51,596 nt of DNA from Komarekiella atlantica HA4396-MV6 (GTDB lineage Bacteria; Cyanobacteriota; Cyanobacteriia; Cyanobacteriales; Nostocaceae). Below, in pieces: positions 38,734-49,447 of this stretch. Location: assembly GCA_019359395.1 (NCBI GenBank), contig JAHHHK010000045.1:1-51596 (forward strand). Direction: 5' to 3'. Every line of letters starts with the position of its first letter. The first letter of the stretch is position 1. Below the pieces are notes generated by a model that was not told the origin of the DNA, ran no database searches, and saw nothing but the letters and a program-made list of their open reading frames with translations. The translations under genes were made by a program, and so were the position numbers.

Positions 38734-39132
38734 AGAACCTCGCGGTAAGTATTGTAGTTATCAAAATGATGCTGACCGTAATATTAAATGTGATGTTATA
38801 AATAGTCACACAGTCAGGCATTTGCTGACACGAAACAAAAAATCACAATTAATTGTCAGTTTAGGCAAAGGGATCAATGGGAATACAAATCGACGAAGCC
38901 GCTGGAAGTTGATATTATCAACATTTCTAGCCCTTTCAGGTGTACTGTATTTTTCTTTGTGTTTTAGTGCCTTGGTGGTTAAAAAACTTTATAACCACTA
39001 AGACACTAAGACACAAAGGTAAAAAGCCCAAAATTTGGGAAATTTTTTCGGGATTTTTACCCATCTTGAAAGGCCTAGTCCCTATTCCATAACATCCCTA
39101 TCACTAACTCCCAGTTAATTAGATTAAATATT
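38734..39132. other. Divergent promoter region with a dispersed hairpin
   Basis: It separates the LpxB-related gene from the Omp85 gene. The main structure is the large palindrome at 38955-39018. No gene is seen. Confidence 0.5.
38955..39018. repeat. Dispersed hairpin repeat upstream of the Omp85 gene
   Basis: Left arm 38955-38980 (ends CTTGGTGGTT) and right arm 38993-39018 (AACCACTAAGACACTAAGAC and onward) are imperfect complements of about 26 bases. It is the same family as the element at 10446-10502. Confidence 0.7.
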
Positions 39133-41205
39133 ATGCGAGTTTCTCCTACTGCAATTTTTACTTTAGCTACTTTAGCTGCTAGTAATGTCACTCAGCAGGT
39201 AATGGCTGCGCCTGCTAAAGCTGCTACTCAAACTGAAAAATCTGGAAACTTAGTAGTACCAATAATTGAAGACACCCCTGTACGAGTAGAGGCGGTTGCT
39301 TCTCCAGAAGGTGTAGTTGCACAACAATTTTCTCAAAATACTGTGGTTGTGCAAAAAAATGCTAGTCAGAATTCCATAGTAGTAACATCAAAAGACAAAG
39401 GAATAAAAGAACAAAGGAAAGAAAATTCATATCCCACTAATCCTCTTTCTCCCGCCTCTTTAGCTACTAGCAATGATTTAGTAGTTACAGCTATAGACGT
39501 GCAAATAGTGGGAGTTAGTCAGGAATTACAGCAAATAATTCGTAATGTGATTAAAACCGAGGTGGGTGGAGAAACTAGTCAAAGCCAGCTACAAAGCGAT
39601 GTAGCGGCTATTTTAAATACAGGTTTATTTACTAATGCCAATGTGAATAGTCGTAGTACATCTGCTGGGTTAAGTGTAGTCTATCAAGTAGAACCAGTGA
39701 TCGTGCAATCGCTACAACTTTCTGGTGCTAAGGTACTCACTTATAAAGTAGTTCAAGAACGTTTGCAATCTCAGATTGGAACTAGTATCAGTCCCGCTGG
39801 ACTCCAGCAAGCAGTGCAACAAATTAACAAGTGGTACGCTGACAATGGTTATAACTTGGCACAGGTGTTATCAATTAAACCCAATCGTCAGGGAATTCTC
39901 ACCTTAAATGTTGCTGAAGGCTTAGTCAGCAATATCAAATTTCGCTTTGTCAACGATGAAGGAAAAACCGTTGATAGCAAAGGTAATCCAGTGGGGGGAC
40001 GTACTAAAACAGACTTTTTGCAACAGCAACTCCAGCTAAAGCCTGGTCAAATCTTTCAAGAAAATGTAGTTAAGCAAGATGTGCAGCAGCTATACCGTAC
40101 TGGCTTATTTGAGAGTGTGAATGTTGCCCTCGAAGGTGATGCGACAAAAGTTGATTTAGTCTACAATCTCAAGGAAACTGGAGCGCGTGGTATTAACTTG
40201 GGTGGTAGTTACAACGCTGATCTAGGATTGGTAGGCACATTAAACTATCAAGATCAAAATGTAGGCGGTAATAACGATACTTTGGCTGTGAATCTTGGGG
40301 TAAGTAGCCGGGACTTACAGTTTGATACTAAATTTACCAGTCCTTATCGCTTAACTGACCCCGATCGCTTGGGTTACACTGTGAATGGTTTTCGTAACCG
40401 AGAAATTTCCGAAACTTTTGATGACGAAATCAAACTAGCTAACGGCGACAAAGTGCGAGAAGGTCAAATAGGTGGTGGTATTAGCTTCCAAAGACCGATT
40501 GAGGATTGGAATACCTCTTTAGGATTTAACTATACTCGTACTAGTATTCGCGATCGCCAAGGTAATATTACCGCAACTGATGCTAAAGGCAATCCCCTAT
40601 CTGCAAGTGGAACTGGTGTTGATGACCTGACTACCGTATCTTTTACCGCTACCAAAGACCGACGGGATAACCCCATTAATCCAACTCAAGGTTCCATCTT
40701 AAATCTAAGTACAGAACAATCTATTCCTGTAGGTCAAGGTAATATTTCTCTGAATCGCCTCAAAGCCAATTACAGCCAATATGTCCCAGTGCAGCTATTT
40801 AACAGCAAACAGCCACAAGTATTTGCCTTAAATGTCCAAGCTGGTACTGTCATCGGCAATCTACCACCCTATGAAACCTTTAATTTGGGTGGTTCTAACT
40901 CAGTACGTGGTTATGAGGCTGGGAATGTAGGTAGTGGTCGTACTTACGTATTAGCTTCCGCAGAATACCGCTTTCCCATCTTGCCAATAGTGGGGGGTGT
41001 GCTGTTTGCCGATTATGCCTCAGACTTAGGCTCTGGTGATACTGTACTAGGAGATCCAGCAGGTGTAAGGGGTAAACCAGGTCATGGTTTTGGTTATGGT
41101 GCGGGAGTGCGCTTAAATTCTCCCTTGGGTTTAATCCGCGCTGACTATGGCATTAATGACCAAGGAGAAAGCCGAGTGCATTTAGGCATAGGTCAACGCT
41201 TTTAA
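39133..41205 (+). CDS. Omp85/BamA-family outer-membrane protein
   Basis: A 690-residue outer-membrane assembly or translocation protein. A signal peptide (about 1-26) and a low-complexity stretch (to about 115) precede three POTRA domains (about 117-190, 190-265 and 265-350; each ends in a TGLFxxVxV- or GILTLNV-type strand). The rest is a 16-strand barrel with the diagnostic loop-6 motif GGSNSVRGYEAG and a C-terminal phenylalanine (GIGQRF). In Nostocales the three-POTRA Omp85 proteins are relatives of chloroplast Toc75. Several paralogues exist, and which one this is cannot be settled here. The repeat protein 60 bases downstream may be cotranscribed. Confidence 0.93.
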   Translation: MRVSPTAIFTLATLAASNVTQQVMAAPAKAATQTEKSGNLVVPIIEDTPVRVEAVASPEGVVAQQFSQNTVVVQKNASQNSIVVTSKDKGIKEQRKENSYPTNPLSPASLATSNDLVVTAIDVQIVGVSQELQQIIRNVIKTEVGGETSQSQLQSDVAAILNTGLFTNANVNSRSTSAGLSVVYQVEPVIVQSLQLSGAKVLTYKVVQERLQSQIGTSISPAGLQQAVQQINKWYADNGYNLAQVLSIKPNRQGILTLNVAEGLVSNIKFRFVNDEGKTVDSKGNPVGGRTKTDFLQQQLQLKPGQIFQENVVKQDVQQLYRTGLFESVNVALEGDATKVDLVYNLKETGARGINLGGSYNADLGLVGTLNYQDQNVGGNNDTLAVNLGVSSRDLQFDTKFTSPYRLTDPDRLGYTVNGFRNREISETFDDEIKLANGDKVREGQIGGGISFQRPIEDWNTSLGFNYTRTSIRDRQGNITATDAKGNPLSASGTGVDDLTTVSFTATKDRRDNPINPTQGSILNLSTEQSIPVGQGNISLNRLKANYSQYVPVQLFNSKQPQVFALNVQAGTVIGNLPPYETFNLGGSNSVRGYEAGNVGSGRTYVLASAEYRFPILPIVGGVLFADYASDLGSGDTVLGDPAGVRGKPGHGFGYGAGVRLNSPLGLIRADYGINDQGESRVHLGIGQRF

Positions 41206-41312
41206 TCTTTTCTTACATTAATTTAAGTAATATTACAGGTTAAAAAACCTGAATACGATTTTAAATGGGGATAAATATACAATGCATACGTATAATATCC
41301 CAGATAAAAATC

Positions 41313-42380
41313 ATGACATTAAATACCACTTATACTTACGATGTGAATGGCGATCGCATCTCCGAAAGTATTGACAACAATAACGACGGTATTACAGATT
41401 CAGTAATCACTTACAGATATAACCTGATATCCCAAAGTTCTGATTATGATAACGACGGTACATTTGAATCTGTCACTACTTATACCTACGATGGCAAAGG
41501 TAATAGCATATCCCAAATCTCTGACAACAACAACGACAGCATACCTGATCTTTACAGTATTTATACTTATGATATCAACGGTAACAAGACATCCCAAAGC
41601 ATTGACTACGAAGCTGACGGTATTTTTGATCAAATCTACACCTATACTTACGATGCCAACGGTATACAGACATCCGAGAGCGTTGACAGCAATGGCGACG
41701 GCTATGCTGAAGATGGTTTTAGCTATACCTACGATGCCAGCGGCAGACTAATATCCGAAACCCGTTTCAGCCCAAATCGCTACTTCGTTACAGATTATAC
41801 CTATAATGCCAACGGCAATCTTATATCCAAAATTTTCACTGAGAAAGTTATTGGTGATAGCTATAGTGAAACCTATACGTACGATGCTAATGGCAACCTA
41901 ATATCCGAAAGCCATGTAAGTTATGTTACTAGCTATACTTGTGATGTCGATAATAAATTAATTTCTAAAACTGTTGACTACGATGAGGACACTATCTCTA
42001 GCCCATTCGACGACCTCACTGATACAGTTACCACTTATACCTACGATTCCAACGGCAACAAAACATCCGAAATCTTTGACAGAAATAGCGACGGCATTGC
42101 TGACAGCATCTATACTTACACCTACGATGCTAATGGTAAGCTGACATCCGAAAGCCGTGACAGTAATGGCGATGGCATCTTTGAATATGTCTACACTGCT
42201 ACCTACAATGCCAACGGCAAACAGGCATCCTTTAGTTATGACGATAATAACGACAGTATCGTTGACAGAATCTCCATCTATACTTACGACGCTAATGGTC
42301 AGCTGACATCCTATAGCGATGACAACAATGGCGATGGCACGGTTGATCAAGTTATCATCTACACAAATCTACGGTGGTAA
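41313..42380 (+). CDS. Repeat protein alternating YD-type and EF-hand-like calcium loops
   Basis: About 355 residues, almost entirely thirteen tandem units of about 27 residues. Each starts TYTYDxNGxxxSES (like RHS/YD repeats) and most continue DxNxDGxxD (the loop of EF-hand, dockerin or TSP3 calcium sites). The start is uncertain: ATG 41313 ([13 protein letters not shown]) starts at the first unit, while ATG 41265 adds 16 residues. No signal peptide is visible. The frame ends at TAA just as RTX repeats begin in the +1 register (next feature), so the two were probably one secreted calcium-binding protein of about 530 residues before a single-base insertion near 42363, or the sequence has an error there. 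Confidence 0.75.
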   Translation: MTLNTTYTYDVNGDRISESIDNNNDGITDSVITYRYNLISQSSDYDNDGTFESVTTYTYDGKGNSISQISDNNNDSIPDLYSIYTYDINGNKTSQSIDYEADGIFDQIYTYTYDANGIQTSESVDSNGDGYAEDGFSYTYDASGRLISETRFSPNRYFVTDYTYNANGNLISKIFTEKVIGDSYSETYTYDANGNLISESHVSYVTSYTCDVDNKLISKTVDYDEDTISSPFDDLTDTVTTYTYDSNGNKTSEIFDRNSDGIADSIYTYTYDANGKLTSESRDSNGDGIFEYVYTATYNANGKQASFSYDDNNDSIVDRISIYTYDANGQLTSYSDDNNGDGTVDQVIIYTNLRW

Positions 42381-42897
42381 AGGTAGTGATGATCTGGTGG
42401 GATTTGATGGCAATGACCAAATTTTTGGTGATAACGGTAACGACCAACTGTCGGGATTTGACGGTAATGACCAACTCAACGGTGGCAATGGTAATGATAC
42501 CCTCATCGGCGGTGCTGGTGCTGATATCCTGACTGGCGGTAATGGTGTTGATACATTTATTTTTGAGTACCTAAGTGATTCTTTGTTGTCTAATTGTGAT
42601 GTGATCAAAGACTTGAAGATTGGTGTAGATAGCATCAATGCGCCGCGTGCCGTGAATGCCGCCGATGTTGCCCAACTTGGTAATATTAACACCCTTGCTG
42701 AGTCTCAAATTCAAGGCTTATTAAATACAACTACTTTTATTGCCAACAAGGCAGCGACATTTAGCATGGGGACAGGTGCTAATCAGCAGACATTCTTAGC
42801 TGTGAATGATGCTATTAATGAATTCTCTGCCGCAAATGACGCCATTTTTGAGATTACTGGTTTTAGCGGTAACTTAGCCAAGCTGGCGATTGTTTAA
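42319..42897 (+). pseudogene. RTX repeats plus bluetail domain, separated from its N-terminus by a frameshift
   Basis: The first 17 residues (from ATG 42319) are read out of frame from the preceding repeat. From about 42364 the sequence is a run of RTX nonapeptides ([36 protein letters not shown]), and the last 100 residues form the bluetail domain ([16 protein letters not shown], then [20 protein letters not shown] at the end), a C-terminal domain of cyanobacterial surface or secreted proteins. These parts imply type I secretion and calcium-dependent folding. Without the upstream repeats the fragment has no convincing start, so it is probably the 3' half of a frameshifted gene. Removing base 42363 would join the two. 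Confidence 0.65.
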
Positions 42898-43326
42898 CCG
42901 AAGTTGGATTTTTGGAAATTAGATTGATCTGCAAATTACATAGAGCAAATCTACCCCAGTTTGAGCATTAGAGCGAAAGATGAAATTTAAATTCTGCTAA
43001 CAAGTAAAGTGCCGAGTCGTGTTTTCTCCCCAACACTCGCGCAATCGAATACACAGCATAAGCTTGTTTCACACTTTGGTTTTCGGCACGTCCGCGCTAT
43101 CCTATGAAAAAGACAAAGCTATTGCGCTGATGGGGAGGTTTTTCTCATTGAGAGTGATTTAATAACTAAATCATCCCATAGCATAGGCAAGCAAGCTGAG
43201 TCTGTGGCGGGTGAGGCCCTTGCCCTAGAAAAAATCTGGGAAGACTTTTTTGGAAATCCCTTAAGATTCAGGACTCAGTACTTATCTGCTCACTCAGAAC
43301 TAAGGACTCAGGACTCAAAACTCTCT
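42898..43326. other. Intergenic region upstream of the Ser/Thr kinase gene
   Basis: No gene is seen. Bases 43260-43320 consist of AGGACTCAG-like units, a common cyanobacterial intergenic word, which happen to be open in the kinase frame and so create a false N-terminal extension from GTG 43204. Confidence 0.55.
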
Positions 43327-44931
43327 ATGTTAGCAGGCACAATTTTACAGGGTGGAAAATATACCCTAATTCAGGAAATAGGGCGAGGTGGCTTTGGCAT
43401 TACGTTTAAGGCTACTCATCAATACTTAGGCCATGAGGTGGTAATGAAAACCATCAATGAACGGCTGCGGCAAAATCCTGATTTTGCCAAGTTTGAGCGC
43501 CAATTCCAAGATGAAGCCAGACGATTAGCTACTTGTATCCATCCAAATATTGTCCGGGTGAGCGATTTTTTTATTGAAGCTGGGCTGCCTTATATGGTGA
43601 TGGAATACATTCCTGGCGAAACTTTGGGAGATGCATTTGTATTGCCAGGGATACCTTTGCCAGAAGCTAAAGCAATTCATTACATCCGTCAAATTGGAGC
43701 AGCGTTACAAGTAGTACACAACAATGGTTTGCTGCACCGGGATATCAAACCAGATAATATTATCCTCCGCCAAGGAACTCAGGAGGTAGTGCTGATTGAT
43801 TTTGGCATAGCTCGCGAATTTAATGGTGGCGTCAGGCAGACTCATACGGGTTTAGTTACTGAAGGCTATTCACCAATTGAGCAGTACCTCTCGCAAGCAC
43901 CGCGTACACCTGCAACGGATGTTTATGGTTTGGCAGCAACTTTGTATGCACTTTTAACAGCGCAAGTTCCCATGCCAGCACTGCTGCGCGATCGCGAAAA
44001 AATGCCTTCCCCCCGCGAATTACAACCACACTTGAGTGCTGCTGTCAATCAGGCTGTGATGCGTGGTATGGCTGTTGAGTCTCGCTTTCGTCCAGCAACT
44101 ATTACTGAGTGGCTGCAACTGCTACCTGAAATTCGGGGGGATGTGACACCACAAGCTTTACCCACCATCGATTTATCTGTTCAGCAGTCAGTAAAGTTGC
44201 CTAGAAAAGCTGCTCAAAATCATATTCATCAAGCATCAACACAGAAGAGAAGCGTACTGACTAAGAAACTGCGATCGTCTAAAATATTAATTGGTATAAG
44301 TGTAGCCTTTGTTGCAGCTACAGCAGGTTTTGGCATCACTAGTATGCTTCCCAAATCTCAGCCCCAGTCTAGCCCAAAACCAATTTTTGAGCAGCCACTT
44401 CAAGAGTCTGCGACAGAAGTACCCAACATTGATAGTAAATCTTCAGGAAAACAGACTAATACCACTTCCCAAACTGAATCTGCACCCGTTTCTACTTCCA
44501 AGCGGCGTCAGCGCCGTCGTGTTTCCCAGGAGGAATCTCGCGATAGCACTAAAAGTTCTACAGAAGAATCGCAACGCCGCAACCTTGATCAATCCACGCC
44601 TTCGCCTAGCGTTTCCTCTTCACCTTCGGTAGTAGATAAGTTACGGGCAGAGAGGGCATTGCGAGCACTGCGATCGTCTCGTAACGCTTCACCCACAGCA
44701 TCACCACGCAATAACTTACCCTCTTTGAATAAAGATTCTGCTTTGCCTCAACCTGTTATTCCGTCAAATCCTGTGATTCTACCAGCAGCGCCACCACTTG
44801 ATCAATCAAAACAGTCAGATCCCAGTGGTCTAATAGTACCAACGCTAGAGGAAAAGCAAAATTTGCCTACTGACAATCAACCTCAGAAGGAAGAGAAGTT
44901 TCAGCAAGAGCTACTAGATGACAAAAATTAG
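43327..44931 (+). CDS. Membrane-anchored eukaryotic-type Ser/Thr protein kinase
   Basis: A 534-residue protein from ATG 43327. Residues 1-275 are a protein kinase with P-loop GRGGFG (19-24), VAIK-type Lys41 (EVVMKTI), catalytic HRDIKPDN (137-144), DFG (158-160) and [10 protein letters not shown] in the activation segment. All catalytic residues are present. A single membrane helix ([20 protein letters not shown]) lies around 320-340, and the remaining 190 residues are a Ser/Pro/Gln/Arg-rich tail, probably outside the membrane. The frame extends 41 codons upstream to GTG 43204, but that part is repeat DNA and the kinase start at [12 protein letters not shown] is typical. Substrate and signal are unknown. 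Confidence 0.9.
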   Translation: MLAGTILQGGKYTLIQEIGRGGFGITFKATHQYLGHEVVMKTINERLRQNPDFAKFERQFQDEARRLATCIHPNIVRVSDFFIEAGLPYMVMEYIPGETLGDAFVLPGIPLPEAKAIHYIRQIGAALQVVHNNGLLHRDIKPDNIILRQGTQEVVLIDFGIAREFNGGVRQTHTGLVTEGYSPIEQYLSQAPRTPATDVYGLAATLYALLTAQVPMPALLRDREKMPSPRELQPHLSAAVNQAVMRGMAVESRFRPATITEWLQLLPEIRGDVTPQALPTIDLSVQQSVKLPRKAAQNHIHQASTQKRSVLTKKLRSSKILIGISVAFVAATAGFGITSMLPKSQPQSSPKPIFEQPLQESATEVPNIDSKSSGKQTNTTSQTESAPVSTSKRRQRRRVSQEESRDSTKSSTEESQRRNLDQSTPSPSVSSSPSVVDKLRAERALRALRSSRNASPTASPRNNLPSLNKDSALPQPVIPSNPVILPAAPPLDQSKQSDPSGLIVPTLEEKQNLPTDNQPQKEEKFQQELLDDKN

Positions 44932-45007
44932 TCGAGTCAATTACCGTTTTTAATTTATGCAAGTGTCACGACTTTTGCTTTCTTGTTTCATCTTTTAGAT
45001 GAATTTC

Positions 45008-46174
45008 CTATTTACTATTAAGCACAAGAATTTCTCCCTTTTTAGTAATCTTCAACGGATTATTGGGAAAAGCTTGATTATTTAAATAACGCATAAGTTT
45101 CACAGTCTGAAAAAGCTGATCAATATGAGGGATTCCTTGCCTATCCATACGAATGGGAATAATTTTACTTGATACTAAATCTCCTGCTGAATTAAGTTTG
45201 ACTTCTAAAATCATTGAGTCACCCGTTTGGGCATTTGTAGATAAAGTCCGATATCCCAAAAAGTTTCCTAAAGAATATGCTATGAGTTTTCCTTTATAAA
45301 TTTCCATCGCTCTTGGAACGTGAGGGCCATGTCCCAAAACTAAATCTGCTCCGGCATCAACCATTGCCCTGGCAAACTTAATTGAATTACCTCGGTTTTC
45401 ACCATAGAAAAACTCTGTCTGATTCTTCAAGTGTATTGCCTCTGTTCCTTCAGCTCCAGCGTGCATTGATATAACTACAATCTTGACCTTATTTTTAGCT
45501 CGTGTTACGAGTGTTTGGGCTGCTGCTAGATCGTGAATAGAGTTATACATGTTGTAAGGAGAAAACCCGATCATTGCAACTGGAATATTATTAGTTTTTT
45601 TATAGAGAATTTGATTTTTATGACCTAATGTTGCGATACCCACAGCCTTAAGATTGTTCATTGTGTCTTGGAACCCCACCTTACCGAAGTCCATTGCATG
45701 ATTATTAGCCATGTTGAACACATTAAACCCAGCCTCAGCAAACAGTTGGGCATATGCAGGTGGAGAGCGAAAGGCAAAAACTTGTCCTCGACTAATGTCT
45801 TTAGTAGTGTAAGGATAATTGGTTAAGCTAGTTTCCAAGTTACCAAATAAAATATCAGATCCTTGTAAGTATGCTCTCACCGACCTTGGCAACAGCTGAT
45901 TGCTCAAGCGTGGCAATCTGTAGTTAGGAAAATTAGTGCCGGGAATAATATCCCCAACTGCTTTGATGGTAATAGTATCTAGATGCTCTTTCCCCGGCGG
46001 TGGTGTGGGTTCCGGAATAGCAAACGGAAATGGCTCAAACTCAGTAGATGTGGTAGCGGCGTCTGATGGTTGCAATTGCCCAAACTTGATGAAAACTCCT
46101 ATACCAATACCTACAAAAAAGCAGCAACTAATAAAACTTAATGATAGTAATTGTACTAGTCTTGAATTTGCCAT
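45008..46174 (-). CDS. CapA-family (PGA_cap) metallophosphatase-like protein
   Basis: A 388-residue protein with an N-terminal membrane helix (about 7-29) and a proline-rich linker (to about 63). The CapA domain follows: AVGDIIPGTN, GNLETSLTN, ANNHAMDFG, ISMHAGAE and LGHGPHVPRAME, which carry the metal-binding residues of the calcineurin-like fold. CapA proteins take part in poly-gamma-glutamate capsule formation in Bacillus, but in cyanobacteria their role is unproven and a cell-envelope phosphoesterase is equally likely. It is convergent with the kinase gene. tRNA-Ser lies upstream on the same strand. Confidence 0.85.
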   Translation of the reverse strand: MANSRLVQLLSLSFISCCFFVGIGIGVFIKFGQLQPSDAATTSTEFEPFPFAIPEPTPPPGKEHLDTITIKAVGDIIPGTNFPNYRLPRLSNQLLPRSVRAYLQGSDILFGNLETSLTNYPYTTKDISRGQVFAFRSPPAYAQLFAEAGFNVFNMANNHAMDFGKVGFQDTMNNLKAVGIATLGHKNQILYKKTNNIPVAMIGFSPYNMYNSIHDLAAAQTLVTRAKNKVKIVVISMHAGAEGTEAIHLKNQTEFFYGENRGNSIKFARAMVDAGADLVLGHGPHVPRAMEIYKGKLIAYSLGNFLGYRTLSTNAQTGDSMILEVKLNSAGDLVSSKIIPIRMDRQGIPHIDQLFQTVKLMRYLNNQAFPNNPLKITKKGEILVLNSK

Positions 46175-46311
46175 CGTTCACTCCTCACACGATGGCATTA
46201 GTTTATCCCAAAAATTGTTGTTCTATGTGTATATTTTAGCGTTGTATAAAAAATCATAATACGTGATTATGACAATATAACTGCTATATGAATTATTACA
46301 ATATTTTAAAA

Positions 46312-46396
46312 CGGAGAGGGGGGGATTCGAACCCCCGTTGAGTTGCCCCAAAACGCATTTCGAGTGCGTCGCATTCAACCGCTCTGCCACCTCTCC
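46312..46396 (-). tRNA. tRNA-Ser (anticodon CGA)
   Basis: The minus strand folds into a class II tRNA of 85 bases: acceptor stem GGAGAGG/CCTCTCC with discriminator G, D arm GGCAGAGCGG, anticodon stem ACGCA/TGCGT with loop CTCGAAA (anticodon CGA, reads UCG), a long variable arm, and T arm GGGGG-TTCGAAT-CCCCC. The CCA end is not encoded. Confidence 0.96.
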
Positions 46397-46962
46397 AGCT
46401 ATTCATTTGCAGATTTGATTATACATTAAGTATGCAAATTCCGTAGGTTTAAGGAAATGCTATCGCATCCTCTTCGTCATAATAGCATTTTGAGCAATAA
46501 AGCGATCGCCATACGGTCAATTACAGGCAACAATAACCGTAATCTCAAGTTCCATAGTTTTCATAATGAGTGTTCGCTGTTCAGCGTAGCCGTTCTTGAA
46601 GAGTAAACTGTTTCGTTGAGATACTTCTCTAGGCGATCGCTAATTTTTTTCATCAGCAAGCCATAGTATAATATTTTTGACTTTTCAGGATTTTTGAAAA
46701 AAGCAAAAACAAAGCCAAATTAGCAATACAGTTGTCACAATTTCTTCATAGCTTTGTCAAGATGATGTGTAATGCTTAATTTGGCTACAGACTTATTCAT
46801 CTAGTCGTTTCTCAAGGCAGGAAATGAAAAGTCCTACCTTTTATTTGTTTTTGGGTTACTTATATAGCGTTTCCTAATCTGCTGAGGTACTAACTCATCT
46901 GTGTTTATCCGTGTTCATCCGTGGTTAATTACTTCTTTCTGTACTCACTAAAGTGAGAAACG
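46397..46962. other. Intergenic region between tRNA-Ser and comEC
   Basis: No gene or strong hairpin is seen. It contains a HIP1 site near 46502 and the dispersed word GTGTTTATCCGTGTTCATCC (about 46901-46920). Confidence 0.45.
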
Positions 46963-49326
46963 TTATAAGACAGAAGATTTATTTTCTGCTGCTTGAATAA
47001 ACGTTTCAAATTGACCATTTGGTGTCCATTGAATTGCCCCATCTCGTCCTGTAAAAAACAGCTGTGTTTGGCTTTGACTAAGCTCAGACAAAGTTTTTTC
47101 ATCAATATTGGCAGAAGAAGCGATCGCTACTTTTGGTTTGAGAGCTAAAACTAGATCTTTTAAAGACTGAGGATAACACCATAGTACTTGTGGGCTAGGT
47201 AAACTTCCATTCTTCACTAACTGTTGTACTTCTTTAGATTTGATATTACCTATTAATAACCAATTTTGATCGAAAATTTGTAATTGTAAGATAGGTAATT
47301 GCTCATTAATTAATTGAGTTACTATCGAACCAGTATTCACAACTTGACCAATTGCCAAAGCTTGGTAGATACCTTGATGCTTTTGTAGTTCTTGTTGAAT
47401 CACCTGAATAGCAATAGAATTTTCTGACTTAGAAGAATACAAATAAAAATTTTTAATCGGTAAACGTTGTAGTAACTCCAACCAAGCGTTGCTATCATTG
47501 CTCTGGAAATTGTTAGCGATCGCCCAATTGATTTGATTTACACCCTGCTGTTGTAAAAATGGTAGGATTGTAAAGCGTCCTGTTCCCTCATCCCCACTAT
47601 TAATTAAAGTTACTTTTCCTCTGTCTTGAACAACCAAAATTGGTTCTGTATCTGCTGCCAAAATAGTTATTCTAAATAATGTGTTTGCAGAATGCCAAAT
47701 TGGAATGAGTACCAAACCAACCGCAATTAGACTAGCAAACCACCATCGCTGCTGCCACCAACGCACCAACCAAACCAATATAATCAACGCATAAATCGTT
47801 AGTATTTGCCAAGTGGCTATACTACCCACAGCAACAGAGTTTCCTGGCAGTTTGCTAAAAAATTCTACTAACTTGATTAGCCAATCGGTAGGATAATGTA
47901 ATATCCCAGCTACAAAACTCCCTGCATCAATCCAAATTAATGCTGCGATCGCACTAATAATTCCACCTATACTAATGATAGAAATCAATGGAGTGCTAAC
48001 AATATTCAGTAGCAGGCTGTAAGATGGCACAACTCCAAAGACAAACAGTTGCACAGGTAAAGTCCAGATAGTAGCAGCAAGAGGAACGGCAATCAACGAA
48101 GCGATCGCAGGCGGCAACCAACCCAAGCGCTCAACTATCGGGGGTACTGTGACAATTAACCCCAGTGTTGCTAAAAAACTTAGTTGAAAACCTAAATCCC
48201 AAATCCATAAAGGATTAAACAGCAATAACAGCGTTGCCGCTAAGAGGAGTGAACCTAACTGTTTTACTTTCCTCTTTAATAGCAAACCAACTAATGCCGC
48301 AAAACCCATAATTACAGCTCTGAGTACCGCTGCCTGGAAACCTGTTAAACTCAGGAAAATAATTAAAGCTAACAAGCCACAAGTAAATTGTGTTCGCTTT
48401 TTGAAACGCTTTGTCAGCTGTAATATCACACCCAAAATTAAAGAAGTTTGAAACCCGGAAGCTGCCAAAGCATGAGCTAATCCTGCCTGCACAAACAAGT
48501 CGCGGATATCATAAGGTAAATCAACAGCTTTGCTTCCTAAAACCATTGCACTCACTAGTGGCCCTTCTGGGACACCTAACCAACGAACTTGCGATCGCAC
48601 AATTCGCTCTCTAACTTGCCACCATCCCCATTTACGTTTTGCATCTACATCAAGAATATTTACCTGTCTTCCAATCAAACCAGCAAATGTTCTTTCTTGC
48701 TTGAGAAACTTCTGAAAATCAAAAGCGCCAGGATTTGACGCTGCTTTGGGTTTGTACAAAATCCCTGTTACGGCGATTTGTTGACTAGGATACAACTCAG
48801 TAACTTGAAGTAAGGGTACAGTTACGTACAATCTACCTGTCACCCCTTTCGGCACATTTGCTGGGCCCTTTTCGTTTTTGACTTCATCTAGCTGAGTCAC
48901 TTCTAACCAAAATTGTCCCCGCTGACTGCGAGTCAAGCGGGGATTACTAGCGACTTCGCCGCGAACAATTACAAGTTGTTCTTGATTAGTGCTATTTCCA
49001 GGCGTAACAAACTGACTAATGTCTTTTACTCCTGGTTGTGGCACTCGAAATTGAAAATACAAAGTTGCCAAAAGTCCCACCAAGCCAGCAGCTACCCATA
49101 TTCTAGAATGGGGCATAGCTTGCCAAGCGTTAGACACTATCTTGGTTTTATCTCCAGCATTTTCTGGTTTTTGAGCAACTTGTCGTGGAGCACCATAACG
49201 TCTTCTAAACAAAACCGCTCCGACTAACCCTAAAACCAAAATCCACACACCACCCCAAGGAATTGCTGTAAACAGTAACCCTAGAATGTAGCCAAGACAA
49301 ATAATTACACCACTCGTTTGAATCAT
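46963..49326 (-). CDS. ComEC/Rec2-like DNA-uptake protein
   Basis: A 787-residue polytopic membrane protein. Membrane helices at the N-terminus flank an OB-like DUF4131 region (about 75-240, VIVRGEVASNPRLT, AVTGILYKPKAASNPGAFDF). The Competence domain of about ten helices follows (about 255-530, with MVLGSKAVDLPYDIRDLFVQ and GLAHALAASGFQTSL). This forms the channel for single-stranded DNA in transformable bacteria. The C-terminal 240 residues correspond to the metallo-beta-lactamase-like domain of ComEC, but the metal-binding HxHxDH-type motif is not visible, so this part seems catalytically dead. It is single, with no comEA neighbour. The symbol comEC is withheld because of the missing motif. 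Confidence 0.85.
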   Translation of the reverse strand: MIQTSGVIICLGYILGLLFTAIPWGGVWILVLGLVGAVLFRRRYGAPRQVAQKPENAGDKTKIVSNAWQAMPHSRIWVAAGLVGLLATLYFQFRVPQPGVKDISQFVTPGNSTNQEQLVIVRGEVASNPRLTRSQRGQFWLEVTQLDEVKNEKGPANVPKGVTGRLYVTVPLLQVTELYPSQQIAVTGILYKPKAASNPGAFDFQKFLKQERTFAGLIGRQVNILDVDAKRKWGWWQVRERIVRSQVRWLGVPEGPLVSAMVLGSKAVDLPYDIRDLFVQAGLAHALAASGFQTSLILGVILQLTKRFKKRTQFTCGLLALIIFLSLTGFQAAVLRAVIMGFAALVGLLLKRKVKQLGSLLLAATLLLLFNPLWIWDLGFQLSFLATLGLIVTVPPIVERLGWLPPAIASLIAVPLAATIWTLPVQLFVFGVVPSYSLLLNIVSTPLISIISIGGIISAIAALIWIDAGSFVAGILHYPTDWLIKLVEFFSKLPGNSVAVGSIATWQILTIYALIILVWLVRWWQQRWWFASLIAVGLVLIPIWHSANTLFRITILAADTEPILVVQDRGKVTLINSGDEGTGRFTILPFLQQQGVNQINWAIANNFQSNDSNAWLELLQRLPIKNFYLYSSKSENSIAIQVIQQELQKHQGIYQALAIGQVVNTGSIVTQLINEQLPILQLQIFDQNWLLIGNIKSKEVQQLVKNGSLPSPQVLWCYPQSLKDLVLALKPKVAIASSANIDEKTLSELSQSQTQLFFTGRDGAIQWTPNGQFETFIQAAENKSSVL

Positions 49327-49447
49327 AAAATTTCTTGTAGAAGCACCTAGCGAATAAAATTCGCGGCTGACTTAAAAATAGCTAAGAGGGCAGCAAAAAA
49401 AAATTTTCATGCCTGTGGTGAAGTATAGTTCATCGAGTTTATACAAA

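Noticed and set aside
41400-41633. Minus-strand open frames opposite the YD/EF-hand repeats, also 41958-42350
   Set aside because: They are shadows of the tandem repeat, with repetitive hydrophobic translations that follow the repeat period.
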